From the NCBI GenBank assembly GCA_030407085.1, contig CM059582.1, forward strand, positions 141,005,501 through 141,069,500: DNA of 64,000 nucleotides, read 5' to 3'. The stretch comes from Trichopria drosophilae (taxonomy: Eukaryota > Arthropoda > Insecta > Hymenoptera > Diapriidae). The stretch's first letter is position 1. Each line of letters begins with the position of its first letter. Positions 11,484 to 23,909 of this stretch are shown here, piece after piece. The notes under the pieces are model-generated. The model ran no database searches. It saw only the letters and a list, made by a program, of their open reading frames with translations, and was not told the DNA's origin. The translations under genes were made by a program, and so were the position numbers.

Positions 11484-11679
11484 TTATTTACTAATATTTA
11501 CCAACACATTGCGTAGATGACCTTTATATACATGTTGCGCACGTGATAGTTCACTTGTAGGTCGAAAACGAGAGACTTTAATTTCATACGACGTTGAAAT
11601 GCACACACGTGGTTTTTACTAGAGAGACCCCGTTTTCTAGGAAAATCTTGAAGACGAGGGAGAGATAAGACTCTAAAAG
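11484..11679 (-). promoter_or_regulatory. Promoter-like module, copy B, left arm
   Basis: Mirror of 29150-29345. It is the second, diverged copy of the module at 10196-10416 and lies directly upstream of the polymerase remnant. Confidence 0.35.
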
Positions 11680-13317
11680 TAAGCTAGAAATCGTACTATA
11701 CAAAATAATACATATAATAATATACACGTATAAACTAGGATAATTAATGTCGAAAATGTTCGATTTTGTAATCTGGAAACCGTATAGACAACTACTTGGT
11801 TGTAACACTTTCTTGGAAATTCCCGGAAAATACGAAGGGGAGATATGATAAAGGTAAAACCAGGAAAGATTCGATTAATTAAAAACACGTTTTATTCAAA
11901 CACAGCAGATTTAAAATGCACGGTGATCTTAAAAAATTTGAATAAACCAGCCTTACACCTACAAAAACTGACGACGTGAAGTAACGTCTGCTAACGTATA
12001 ATAATAATCCCCGTTAAATAGAAAATCGAAAAGATACATTTTCATTAAGTCTGTTTCGTTCTATTTTTGTTTTCTTTTTCAATATCCTTATATGTAATTT
12101 GTAGTTGAAGTATTGATGTATGTACACTGATGGTGTATACAGATGTTTCGTATATTAAAAAGATCTACAAATTTTGTATCATTTTTCACGTAACTTTAAA
12201 ATTCTCGAGAAACATCAGAAAAACGTGTTTTTAATTTTTAAAATGAATTTTTTTTTCATCAAATTTACAAGACGTTTTCATTGTCTGAAAGCTAGACCAG
12301 TGCAGTTACTCCAATATCAAGCAGAAAGTTGAAAAAATTAATAAAAGTAAATCAAGAAACGTATCCGAATGTCTGTCAAAAGCCGCCCTCCTAATCAAAA
12401 ATATTAAATGGAGAATTTTTAGATATTAAGAAGATATACAACTTTTACTTACATCAGTGATTTCATTAAAAAATTACAGTTTATTCGGAACAAAAAATGT
12501 TAAGTCTCACGTAAAGTTAATGAAACAAATCTATTTGTTTGTAAGAAAATAAAAATGAAAAACGCAGTTTTTTTCGATGTTTTTCAACAACTTTAAGGTT
12601 AGGAGAAACATGATGTATATAGAGGTTGTACATATTTATAATCTCTAAAATATTTCTACACCACAATATACAAATACTCCAACCATTTATTGTATATAAT
12701 ACGAATGTTGAAAAAAAAGCAAAAATAGAAAGAAACGGGATTATCTAAAACAGTGTATCTTTTTCGATTTTTTTTTCACGGAGTTTATTTTTATACATTA
12801 GCAGAAGTTACTTCACGACGTTAGTTTCGGGTGCAAGGAGGCTTTATTTAAATTTTATTATACAATACCGTGAAACGTACAAAAATGTATCATTTTTAGT
12901 ATTTCCAGAATATTAATTTATACTAAAAAATTGATCGTGCCACTTGCTCACAATATAATCGTTGTTTTTTTCTATTATCATTACAGAAATTCTGGTGATA
13001 TTGACCGCACACAAAAAAGTAACGCTATGAAGACATTTGTCGACCCATCGGATTGTCTTGCAATTGCGTCGAAGGCGGCGAATGTGGTGCCTGATTAATG
13101 GAGACGAACCATACATGTCAAAGAAGATTCCATTAGAAAATTCGTCAACATAGAATGCTACCTAGTGCGTGCGTGAACCGGGTTTTATCGGCCGTGTTAG
13201 CGATTATACCGCAGGTTTCGTCTATACCAGAGTAATTGGATCTGCCGGATACACGACTATCGGGATGTAACCCTTTGAAACATACATTTTTCTTAACACG
13301 GAAAATGGCTGAAAATC

Positions 13318-13606
13318 TTTACTCGGTGGTTTTCGGGGTCACTGATTACGAATCTGACGTCCGATTTTCAAAATTCAATATGGGGGATCCATGATGGCGA
13401 ACCAATAGTAACGTTATTTATTTTCAACAAACAATGTAGAACTAAACGACAAATACCTGTAAGTTTTACACCCTCCAATTGTACAATTTTAACATTCCGG
13501 TTAATAATATCAGATTAGTATCGCAATCCGCGACATCCCGATCCGCCATTTGGATCCACCATATTGAATTTCGAAAATATGAGTTCAGATCAGCGGCCGC
13601 CGAAAA
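13318..13606. repeat. Foldback (MITE-like) repeat inside left arm; mirror 27222-27510
   Basis: About 70 bases at each end are inverted copies (GGTTTTCGGGGTCACTGATT ... ATATGGGGGATCC, and the opposite orientation of a CGTTTTCGG..GGCCGCTGAT ... ATATGGTGGATCC copy). They enclose about 150 AT-rich bases. Its ends match the dispersed repeat at 7930-7995. It sits in both arms at mirrored positions, so it was present before the arms were duplicated or homogenised. Confidence 0.6.
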
Positions 13607-13809
13607 CGGCTAAAGTACCCAATTTTGTCGTGTTTGAGTGGCGTTTTCGTCTCAACATACGTGTTTTGTAAAAAAAATCCACCAAATTTACCATTTTTTA
13701 TTATTTTAAACAATATGACATAATAATTAATGATAAATATTGATTTATTTATGTTTCTAGCATGTCCTCAAAGTTAAGAAGCAAAAAATTTCAAAAAATT
13801 AATGAAATA

Positions 13810-14880
13810 TTACCTGAAATATGTAAAAACTGCATTACAAAGACGATGGATCGACACCGTGCTTGTAAGGGTTAAGGATCGTAATACATAGGCTCGAGAT
13901 CGTTTTCCGTTACAGTTGTCCTGTTTTCGTTTTTGCGATTTTGCTTGTTTTCTCTCACTGCCACTGTCCTCTGCGACGACGATACTTTTTGACAAGTTTT
14001 TTCATAAGCTTGTAGCTTTTAAAATATATCGGAATTTTTACCAAATCGAGGAGTACCAGCGTGCTGCCACAAATATTTGTTGACGATGGAATGCGATGGG
14101 ATACGTTCCGCACGGAGACTACGGATAAATTTTTCGCGTCCAACTGGTTATCAACATCGACAATGTCAGACCCGATAAGCTCATAACCGTGTATGGTTAC
14201 ACCTTCGTTTTTCCACGTTTCATGCGATGTAGATGTAGTTCAGTAATTTCAAATTTTTGTTAGAACTTCGTAGAAAACAATCGGATTTGTCAGTGAAATT
14301 ATATCCTTCTCCTTGAATGTTACTTCATATCAAGCTCCGTCCCGGATGTTTGCACCGTTCTCTTATCATCACTCGCCCTGTGTACGTCACTTTCTGGAAC
14401 TAGTATCATTTTCTTTGCATACACTATAAGGCCAATGTCTTTTAATCACCGTTGTTGCCGATTAATTTCGAGAAAATGGCGCTGATAACCGATGCCAGAA
14501 GTATCGGTATTTACCACCACCACCACCGCCGATCTGTCTAAACTTCTTTTTATCGTTTCTTTTCGAGTGCTCGTAACATTTTTTGCTTTGGAAGTAAACT
14601 CTTCTACCGCGATTTTAAAGAAACGACAACCCACGCAATACATTGAGCGCACACACGCAGATATATTTGACGAGTTTTATGTCGGCGGTTTTTCCAAGAG
14701 AATGAAAAACACGAAATACTGTCGTATTCTTTTTGTGCACGATCTATGGCTTTACGATTTCTTGCGATGAGATGACTTTTGTTATTTTTATGTTTTTCAA
14801 CAGTCGATACCATAATCGCGATTTACTGGATACTAAAAATGATAATTATCTGTACATTTTTTTTCAAAACTTGTTGGCTT
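13810..14880 (-). other. Coding-like remnants, unassigned (left arm; mirror 26004-27018)
   Basis: Short minus-strand ORFs at 14143-13955 and 14813-14604 match those at 26685-26873 and 26023-26154 of the right arm. They lie between the ATPase and polymerase remnants, where Polintons carry protease and structural genes. I see no diagnostic motif, so I give no function. Confidence 0.3.
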
Positions 14881-14881
14881 T

Positions 14882-15577
14882 CATATACGTACACCCGCGT
14901 ATGCAACGTGAGGTTGTTCGTTCGGAAATATACATGGGCCAAATCTGAAATCATCCGGTATGGTTTGCTGAAGATCTAAGAGAAGATAACCTTGTGGGCA
15001 ACAAGTTGCATCTCTATAAGCTTCTGGCAGAAACTTTGAATTTTCCGAACATACTTAACGTGCGAGATGTTGAATTTGATCCCTATCTCGACGACTTTTA
15101 AACAAATGCAGCTATTCGGTATTAAGTGAAATGTCGCGCTGTTCACGACCCTGACCAACAATATTTTGCGTAATGTAAATTACACTCATATTTTTACGGC
15201 GACTGTCTTTAGTATAAAGAGTCCATACTGGTACTATGCGATGATTCGCTCAAAAGATCGTCGATTATAATTAATTTTTGCTACTGTTGTTCTTTTGAAT
15301 AATCATCGGGGTTCGGTAGACCTTCTAGAAATTCGAATTCACGTTGCGTTGCAGGTGATTTGTCACCTAAAAATATTTTTTACGATACTCATCTTACCAT
15401 TAGGCTTAATAAAATATCATCCGATCGCAGGAAACGTCCGCTAATAATGACAAATTTATTAACGATTTTGTCACATACCATACACATCCACCGATGTTTC
15501 CATCCCGTGTCTACCGACAGTTTTAAACTTGAAGACTTTTTTTCAGATCAACCGTACACTATACTCCGGCTTAAATA
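14882..15577 (-). pseudogene. Polinton packaging ATPase remnant (left arm)
   Basis: Minus-strand mirror of 25240-25935, with the same hydrophobic-DD Walker B segment (IIIDDL) and downstream VIYITQN segment, and the same kinds of frame lesions. See the right-arm entry for the domain description. Confidence 0.65.
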
Positions 15578-15660
15578 AATTAATGTTAAAATAAAATAAT
15601 AACAATAATAACAACTAATTTTATACTAATAAATATGCATCGCGCGAACACAGTCTTACA

Positions 15661-15925
15661 ACCGTGGCGTCGCGTCGCGGGCACGGGGCGCGCGGCTCTC
15701 GCAAGCTCATTTATCGCGAGCAGCTCCTAAACCTCCGGGGGGCTTTTGCAAGCTTGACAATCGCGAATTTCGAAATGGGGGACCGCGCTGAACAAGCTTA
15801 TCAGGGTCCCCCTCTTCCATAGCACCGCGGGGGCTTTCGCAAGCTTGACAATCGCGAATTTCGAAGAGGGGGACCGCGCTCAATAATCCTTTCAGGGTCC
15901 CTCTCTTCGATAGCACCGATTGCAA
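15661..15925 (-). repeat. GC-rich segment with a 90-bp tandem duplication and short ORF
   Basis: A GC-rich patch in an AT-rich arm. Two ~90-bp units (about 15739-15829 and 15830-15919) each run from CGGGGGCTT..GCAAGCTTGAC to CTTC.ATAGCACCG. The right arm has a single unit (about 24990-25090). The minus strand reads a 72-codon ORF (15925-15707) in which GDPDKLVQRGPPFRNSRLSS appears once and a partial copy precedes it. I do not recognise the peptide. A captured exon is possible. Confidence 0.55.
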
Positions 15926-16056
15926 GATATCAAATCCGCGTTATACATGTCATGTGCGGAATATACTCTTGTATCTCTTTGAAGAAATACTTTTACACAT
16001 CGATCGTAATGCACAAATCCATATTTGATGAACTGAGAAATCTAGTGATCTGTGTC

Positions 16057-16479
16057 TGTACGATCTTTGATCGGATTCATACGCGGCGCCAATGAAGGGT
16101 ACTAGAGTGGCAAGGCACGGGCCTGAAGCCAATCAGGAGTCAATAAGACTCGTTTTCGATCGTCATTTTTCGGCGGGTTTTCTAGTAAGTGCGATTATTG
16201 CAAGGCGTGCGAATCGCCTTTCCGCGCACTTTTGTCAGTCTGCAGCGAGTCAGCGATCGGTCAACATTAACTTGTACCTGTCGAATATTACACGTTTCGC
16301 GCGTCGATGTAATCGTGCGAGAGTCGAAAAGATGGTCGCAGCCGCGTCGTCTGTAATGCGGCGAGTTCATTCAAAATAAAGGCATATGGAAATCAAAGGA
16401 AGTGAGGTTTTTTTACCTTGCCGAGGCACCTGCTCCCGAGACCATCCTCGCGAGCCCTGTGCTTCGCAAAATTTATACA
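16057..16479 (+). repeat. BEL 5' LTR
   Basis: TG...CA-bounded. It differs from the 3' LTR by a limited number of substitutions and single-base indels, so the insertion is fairly young although the coding region is damaged. Confidence 0.93.
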
Positions 16480-16499
16480 TGGCCCTTCGAGCCGGATTT
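16480..16499 (+). promoter_or_regulatory. Primer binding site, tRNA-Tyr type
   Basis: TGGCCCTTCGAGCCGG starts immediately after the LTR with no spacer. Its complement ends ...CCGGCTCGAAGGGCCA, which fits the 3' end of insect tRNA-Tyr with CCA, with one mismatch (C for T at the fourth base of the site). Confidence 0.7.
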
Positions 16500-17795
16500 C
16501 ATTTTGGCCATTTTGAACGAACTTCGACACGCGGTACCGCCATTTTGAAAACGTGTCGGCTTTGGATCGCGAGTGCAATGCTTTCCGATCTTCAATCAGT
16601 GCCGTTTCTGTGACGCAGTGAACGTGCAAATTTAATATATTCGGTGTATTTTTGAAAATTCTCAATGTGCGACATTCTAGTCAAGTTTTTCAAGAAAATC
16701 AGTTATTGGGCGCAACATATTACAAGCGCGCCAATCTGATCGTTCGTGTGCAATTTTATTTAAGTTGAAACGGATCTAGTTCAAGTGAGCAACAGCTCTT
16801 CAAGCATCAAGTTTTTTTGTGTCGAAAACGCATCATACCAGTGATCAAGAGACATTGCACAACAGTGCAAATTCAAGAGTCAAATAATTTTCTACAAAAC
16901 ATTGTGGAAGGCACAAGATTGTGCGATCAAGTTCGACGGATTTCATGACGTCACGGGCAACAGTCCGTTAAATCTCGCTACAAGGGCACATCATTTTAAT
17001 CGAGCAACAGCTCGCTACAGTTCGCCACAAGGGCGTATCAATTTTGCAACTTTTCATAGAGCAACAGTTCGTTGAAATTTCCACGAGGACACATCCATTT
17101 TCAAACGGGCAACAGCCATCATATTCGCCACGAGGGCGCATCAAGATTTAACTTGGCAAAACGCAGCAGCGGTTCCAAGGATTCAAGGAATTTCGCCACA
17201 CGGGTGATTTTTATTTTCAAGGATAGCGCGTTCCAGCGCAACGAATTTTTTATTTTTGCACCAAAACAGTGGAAAGATTCGGCATCGTCACAAAAATCGG
17301 TTCGAATTCAAATTTGAACATTCCATACAATAACAGCGTTGGTCAAGGTCATCGCAGCAATTTCAAGTTTCGGCATCTCTACGAAGAAATCAACAAAGGA
17401 CTTCATCGAAAGCTATTGTTTTGATATTGTATTCTTCGAAAAGGTTTTCATTCATTTCATAATACCATTTGAAACATTTGTATTGTTTATTATTCAATAT
17501 TCATATTTCGATCGTATCATTGTCATAAATTTAATAGTTGCTCAAATTATCGACAAATACCCGGAATTACAATCAATAAATTTAATGCAATATAAACTTA
17601 ACCAATTTTCCAGCTTCTTTCCTAGATTCGCGAACAAACAGCTATTTACAAATTAATTATTTTAAATCTTAGTTATTTGTCGATAATTTGAAATACATCA
17701 AGGCAATACGTCAGGCAGTTTTCATTCACGAATCGAATCAGTTTTTTTTTTGTCGCGTCACTTCGCTTTACTTTTTTTTCTGAAAGCGTGCGATC
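16500..17795 (+). other. BEL leader with degenerate internal repeats
   Basis: No long ORF continuous with gag. Between about 16945 and 17145 a ~55-bp motif (GCAACAG ... TCGCCACAAGGGC..ATCA) recurs about four times with variation. The rest is unremarkable. Confidence 0.5.
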
Positions 17796-20700
17796 ATGGG
17801 CGATCTTACTAGTCAAGCTCAGCTTGATCTCGAAACTTTAAGGACTCGACGCAGAACGGTAAAATCGGCGTGTACGCGTATTAAAAATTGGATTGATTCG
17901 ATCACGGCTCGAACGCCGGAAATTCTCGCGCAAGTAAGTGAACGAAAATGAAAATTAGACAAACATTGGGAGGAATATGATTCTGTCCAATATCGGATGG
18001 AATCATTTTCACAGGCCGAAGAGGCAAATAGAGAGCTGTTTGAAAATGCATTTTTTGAGCTGTCAGGTAAAATTCGAAACATTTTGAATTTGCAACAAAA
18101 CGGCTCGACGAGCGCGACAGAGCCGATTAATCTAGATCGATCTTCAAGCCGTAGTTCAAGTTCGGACGAGAATCACAGTCAATCAATGCATATCAATCTA
18201 CCCAAGTTAAATTTGCCAACGTTTTCGGGAAGGTATGAAGACTGGCTTCCATTTCGTAACGTTTTCGCATCCGTGATCGACGGAAATAATTCATTAAATA
18301 ACATACAAAGATTTCAATATCTTCACGCGTCTTTAAAGGGTGACGCAGCTGAGATAATTCACTCGCTTGAATTATCTGACGAAAATTACGGCGAGGCATG
18401 GAATTTGTTGCGAAAGCGTTATGATAACAGTCGCATCATAGTGCAGACACATATTCGCGAAATTATGGATTTGCCAAGTATGACAAAAGAGAATTGCTCA
18501 GATTTAATGGACATGGCAGATCGTACTCGTAAGCATGTGCGAGCGTTAATGTCCTTGAAACGTCCTGTAGATAAGTGGGATGATATCTTGGTCTACATCC
18601 TATCCTCTAAGTTAGATTCGGTGACATCTCGCGAATGGCAATCGTCCCTAAAGAGCAATGATCTTCCTACGTTGACGCAATTTCTAGATTTCGTAACGCA
18701 TAGATATCAAACTCTGGAAGTGTCGAATAGTCGAATTGTATATCGGCCAAGCGTTTCTAATCAAATAGGTACGAAACGTCAATCGGTGGCCCATGTGGCA
18801 ACATTCCGCACGCGATGTTCTTTTTGTAAGGGAGAGCATTCGGTTTATTCATGCAAGGAACTCCTCAAGTTGTCCATTGCTTCCCGTATCAAGGAGACAA
18901 AGGCGCGCAAATTATGTTTAAATTGCTTGCGGACAAATGAACACCAGGCAAATGCATGTCCTTCAGGAACATGCAAATCCTGTGGTAGCAAGCACAATTC
19001 GCTCTTGCACCTTCCGTCATCTCGCGAATCCAACGTTTCTCGAGCGGTTTCGACGGGCGAGGGCCCCACAACGGAAACCCCAAGAAATTCGACGGTCATG
19101 GCCCACGCGTCTGTTTATGGCAGCTATGTCATGCTCTCAACCGCTCTCGTATACGTCCTCGATCAAGAGGGGGTGCAAAGAACGGCGCGAGTATTGCTCG
19201 ATTGTGGCTCGCAAGCGAACTTTGCATCTCGATCTTTCGTCGAGTCGGTTCCTCTTCCAACAAAACCTCTGGATATATTAGTATCTGGAATAGGGCAGAT
19301 GTCGACAATAGCCAATGAAGGTGTTAAAATTAAGCTGCAATCTAGAATAAACTCTTTTGCGGCTGAAATAGACTGCATAGTGACAAATAAAATCTCAGAC
19401 AGATTGCCATCAATTCCAATTCGACCGAACGACGTGAAAATCCCGCACAATGTGAAGCTGGCTGATCCCCAGTATTATAAATCAGCTGAGATCGACATTC
19501 TTGTCGGGGCAGATTTATTCTGGCAATTAATTTGCGTTGGGCATATCAAGTCTTCACCTTGTTGTCCTCTGCTTCAAAAAACGAAATTCGGTTGGGCGCT
19601 AGCGGGCAGATTCGCAGACGGTCCCAAACCCAGAGTCTCGGTAAAAAATTATCATTTATCCGTCACCAATACCGATTTGCACAATCAGTTAAGTCGATTC
19701 TGGGAATTGAACGATATATTTGTCGATCGAAATGCGCGCTCACCGGACGAACAGTTTTGTGAACGGCATTTTCTCAAAAACACAACTCGCGACGATAGAG
19801 GTCGTTTCATTGTTAAGCTCCCACATCGAGAAGATCTGTTGAATTCGATCGGGCAATCAAGGGCAATCGCCGCCCGACGTTTTTACAATTTGGAGCGGCG
19901 TTTTCAACGCGAACCAGAACTCAAGCTTCGATATTCACGATTCATAGGCGAATATTTATCTTTGAATCATATGCGCCTCGTCGATGAGGATGATTCAGAT
20001 GATTCACATCATATTTATTTGCCGCACCACGGAGTACTTCAACGATCTGGAGAGGTAGCGAAATTGCGTGTAGTCTTCGATGCCTCCGCGAAAAGTACTA
20101 CCGGCATTTCATTAAATGATGCATTGGTGGCAGGACCAGTAATTCAACAGGATCTGATCTCGATCTTATTGCGATTTCGTACCTTTCTCTATGTGTTTAT
20201 CGCCGACATCATCAAGATGTATCGGCAAATATTGGTTCATATTTCTCAGACATCGTGGCAGTGCATCCTTTGGCGCGAACATCCCATGGACGAGCTCAAA
20301 ACTTACAGGGTTCTCACACTCACGTATAGTACATCTCCCGCATCCTATTTAGCCACCAGGTGCGTTCAATACTTGGCCGAACAGGAGGCTTCGAACTATC
20401 CTCTCGGATCACAGTGTATAATACGCGATTCATATGTTGACGACGTTGCGTCAGGCGCAGATTCGCTCGAAGAAATCAGCAGGCTTAAGGCGGAAGCGAC
20501 CGATTGGTTGGCTAAGGGATGCTTTGAGCTCGACAAGTGGGCTTCGAATTGTGAGGGAACGTTAGATACGCCAAGTTCTTCACGTGAAAATGAGGTAGTC
20601 GATTTTAACAAATGCCATGAGTCTCGAATTTTGGGAATCCGGTGGAACTCTCTGAGTGATTCATTTCACTTCAAATTCGACGTGGATGGCATGGACGAAG

Positions 20701-20807
20701 GGGTGAGTGAACGAAGCATCCTATCGGCCGTAGCCAAAATATTTGATCCGCTTGGTCTCATCGATCCGATCATCGTCATTCCCAAGCTAAGGATACAGGA
20801 ACTATAG
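17796..20807 (+). pseudogene. BEL/Pao gag-pol, N-terminal part to RT
   Basis: The natural start is probably ATG 17796 (MGDLTSQAQLDLETL). The frame has TGA at 17949-17951 and then stays open from 17997 for 936 codons. Using ATG 17997 as residue 1: a DUF1759-type gag core at about 60-220 (INLPKLNLPTFSGRYEDW); zinc knuckles at about 272-340 (CSFCKGEHSVYSC; CLNCLRTNEHQANAC; CKSCGSKHN); a protease active site near 400 (LLDCGSQANF, so D-C-G rather than D-S-G); and RT with LRVVFDAS, the FIADIIKMYRQ aspartate near 735 and YVDD near 811-814. The frame ends at TAG 20805-20807, where RNase H-connecting sequence should continue. Confidence 0.9.
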
Positions 20808-21837
20808 CAGTTAGGCAGCGACTGGGATGCTTCGGTTCCGGTTCACATTCATTCGCTTTGGTCTCGTTTGCGCAAACAATTCTCGGTTTTAAACGGTTTC
20901 CAAATACCGCGACTAGTGAAGGCAGCGACAGACCCCTCAAGAATTCAGTTGCATGGATTCTGCGACGCCAGCCAAAGGGCTTATGGCGCGTGCATCTATC
21001 TTCGCTCAGAAATGCCAGATGGGACAGCCGTTTGTTCTTTACTCTGTGCGAAATCTAGGGTGGCCCCCGTTAAGGCCGTGTCCCTTCCTTGATTAGAGCT
21101 GTGCGCGGCTGTCGTATTGGCTCGAATGATAGACAAAATAGAACGTTCTCTACATTTCAGATGCTCACGCAAGGTGCTCTGGTCGGACTCGACAGTGGCA
21201 CTTAGTTGGATATCTTAATATTCTAGAAGGTGGTCCGTTTTTGTCGCCAATCGAGTTGGTGATATACAGCGTTTGACCGACGGGTCAGAGTGGCGTCATG
21301 TGGCGTCGTCTCAACACCCTGCAGACATACTGTCTCGCGGTATGGAACCATCCGAATTAGTTAATTCGTCATCGTGGTGGCATGGGCCGTCCTGGCTTCA
21401 ATCGAGCGAAGAAGTATGGCCCACCGGTAAATTCAGACCGTTATCCGAGATACCGGAGGAGTTAAAAATTGTATCTGCTGTCACAATAGATCTTGATGAC
21501 AAAATAGGGAAATTGATCGACAAATTCTCGAACCTGTCAAAGGTATGCCGTGTCTTGTCCTATGTCCTCCGTTTCATCGCAAGTGCACGATCCCTTTGCA
21601 GGACCGGCAACTTGAAATTGTCACCCCTTGAAACGAAAAAGCTCTAGATGTTCTATGTAAACACGCGCAAGGGAGAATGTTCTCCTGCGAAATCAGGTCT
21701 CTAGCAAAGGGTAAGAATCTCGATCCGCAAAGTCAGTTGGCGTCATTGTCGCCATTTTTAGATGAGAGTGGGCTGATGCGAGTTGGTGGCAGACTTATAA
21801 ATTCCAATCTTCCGGAATCATCGAAACACCCATTTTA
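20808..21837 (+). pseudogene. BEL/Pao pol, RNase H to integrase linker, broken
   Basis: The frame of the upstream ORF resumes at 20868-21092 (HGFCDASQRAYGACIYLRS, a BEL RNase H segment). It is cut by TGA at 21092 in an LPxLELCAAV context and by TAA near 21213. It resumes at 21273-21647 (SSQHPADILSRGM). A shift moves 21677-21859 to another frame (SPFLDESGLMRVGGRLINS). A last shift near 21830-21840 leads into the integrase ORF. Confidence 0.85.
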
Positions 21838-23025
21838 TTGCCGAAACAGCACAGATTAACTCGAATGATAATAGAAGATGAACACGTAAAAAACATGCAT
21901 GCCGGAGTGCAACTAACAATTGCGTCGGTTAGGCAAAAATTCTGGCCGATTTCTATAAAATCCGTAGCACGTAAGATAGTTCGTAACTGCGTGATTTGCT
22001 TCAAGCATAACCCGTCAGCCTCAGAAGTCGTAATGGGGCAGTTGCCATCCGCGAGGGTCACCATATCGCGACCGTTCTCGCACTCGGGGGTGGACTACGC
22101 GGGTCCATTCTTGGTAAAAGACAGTAAACGTCGAAATGCACGCAAGAGCAAGTCATACTTGGCGGTCTTTGTCTGTTTCGCAACAAAGGCGGTCCATCTT
22201 GAGGTGGTAAGTGATCTAACTACCTCGTGTTTTATAGGTGCATTCAAACGCTTCATCTCTCGTCGCGGAAGGCCAGTCTCCATGCACTCTGACAACGGTA
22301 CGGCGTTTTTAGGGGCACGTAACGAACTGCAGGAGTTACATGCATTTTTTAATAGTGAGAAATGCCAGAATGAGGTGAACGCGTTTCTTTTGGAATCGGA
22401 GATTGCATGGAATTTCATTCCTCCTAACGCAACGCATTTCGGCGGATTGTGGGAATCCGCCGTCAAATCGGCGAAATTTCACATGCGTCGTATAATAGGT
22501 AACGTGACGTTGACATTCGAGGAATTGGCTACGGTGTTTTGTGAAATAGAGGCCATAATGAACTCGCGACCGTTGACGCCAATTTCCGAAGATCCGAATG
22601 ATTTGTCCGCTCTTACGCCGGGCCACTTTCTGATAGGCGATGCGATGAATAGTTTTTCCTGTAGGAATGTGGAGACAGAACGAAAACTGTTGTCGCGGTG
22701 GCAGAGAGTGGAACAGATTAGACAGCATTTTTGGAGGCGGCGGAGCGCCGAATATTTGAACAATTTACAAGGCAAATCTAAATGGAAACTTAATAAGGGG
22801 GAACAATTGAAAGGGAATCAACTTGTTTTAATTAAGCAACAGAACTTGCCTCCTTATCAATGGCTTATGGGTAGAATCCAGGAAGTTCATCCTGGGTCTG
22901 ATTCTGAAATCCGATCTGCCACCGTGAAAACAAAGAAGGGCATCTTAGTGCGACCTTTGTCGAAGTTAGTAATTTTACCATTGCCCGTAAGTGCTGAACC
23001 TGCGTCACAAGGGGATAGCGAATAG
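21838..23025 (+). pseudogene. BEL/Pao integrase with DUF5641-like C-terminus
   Basis: An open frame of 395 codons from the broken polyprotein, with no start of its own expected. It has the HHCC zinc-binding element (EDEHVKNMHAG ... CVICFKH), the catalytic D-D-E core (GVDYAGPF; HSDNGTAFLG; GGLWESAVKSAK), then a basic C-terminal domain with QLVLIKQQNLPPYQWLMGRI, typical of the tail of arthropod BEL polyproteins. This domain looks intact, but it cannot be made in frame with RT here. Confidence 0.92.
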
Positions 23026-23249
23026 ATGAGTAGACGAAACGCGATCATCGCGTCGAAAATTTTGTAGTATGAGTGCTTTTTTTCAGGCTTGTGTGAGGTT
23101 GTTCGAACTCTGTTTCGAGCATGATTTGAATAAATGGGTTACCGCGATAATCAAATGTGTACGAAGAATGTGTATGTTAATCTTAATTCGCGGATCGATT
23201 TAGAGATGTTTCGTGTCGTTAGAGATTCAGTCTTTTTTGAAAGGATCCT

Positions 23250-23263
23250 TTCAAGGGGGGCGG
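23250..23263 (+). promoter_or_regulatory. BEL polypurine tract
   Basis: AAGGGGGGCGG lies immediately 5' of the 3' LTR. Confidence 0.7.
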
Positions 23264-23686
23264 TGTACGATCTTTGATCGGATTCATACGCGACGCCAAT
23301 GAAGGGTACTAGCGTGGCAAGGCACGGGCCTGAAGCCAATCAGGAGTCAATAAGACTCGTTTTCGATCGTCATTTTTCGGCGGTTTTTCTAGTAAGTGCG
23401 ATTATTGCAAGGCGTGCGAATCGCCCTTTCGCGCACTTTTGTCAGTCTGCAGCGAGTCAGCGATCGGTCAACATTAACTTGCACCTGTCGAATATTACAC
23501 GTTTCGCGCGTCGATGTAATCGAGCGAGAGTCGACAAGATGGTCGCAGCCGCGTCGTCTGTAATGCCGCGAGTTCATTCAAAATAAAGGCATATGGAAAT
23601 CAAAGGCAGTGAGGTTTTTTTTACCTTGCCGAGGCACCTGCTCCCGAGACCATCCTCGCGAGCTCTGTGCTTTGCAAAATTATACA
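23264..23686 (+). repeat. BEL 3' LTR
   Basis: Direct repeat of 16057-16479, followed by the GTGTC target copy at 23687. Confidence 0.93.
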
Positions 23687-23909
23687 GTGTCGATGTATGA
23701 ATGAAAAATCTAAATAAACTGTTCGCGGAGGTACAAAAAATAAATATTTACCGTGCGATTTACATGTCGAGTAAATCCTTCTAAATAACTGTGAACAAAT
23801 TTGTAATTATATGAAAACACAAGTGTCAGAGCGTTTCTTTGAAGATGATCTTTTAATGTAACTGTATATGAACTCATTGTATTATTTTTAGATATAAAAC
23901 AGCCCAACA

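Larger units (their letters stand above)
9572..15960. repeat. Left inverted arm of the Polinton derivative
   Basis: Collinear with the reverse complement of about 24940-31284. Left plus right coordinates sum to 40856 near the tips, ~40829 midway and 40817 near the ATPase, so only small indels separate the arms. Differences include a longer Thr/Ser/Tyr trinucleotide tract in the right arm (29790-29870) and a 90-bp tandem duplication near the inner end of the left arm (15739-15919). Homology fades beyond about 15960. Confidence 0.9.
16057..23686 (+). mobile_element. BEL/Pao LTR retrotransposon, defective
   Basis: Two 423-bp direct repeats (16057-16479, 23264-23686), each starting TGTACGATC and ending TACA, are flanked by identical GTGTC at 16052-16056 and 23687-23691, a 5-bp duplication typical of BEL/Pao. 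A tRNA primer site and a purine tract abut the LTRs. Internal order: DUF1759-type gag, zinc knuckles, protease, RT, RNase H, integrase and DUF5641-like tail. Multiple stops and frameshifts make it inactive. It is inserted in the centre of the Polinton derivative. Confidence 0.95.
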
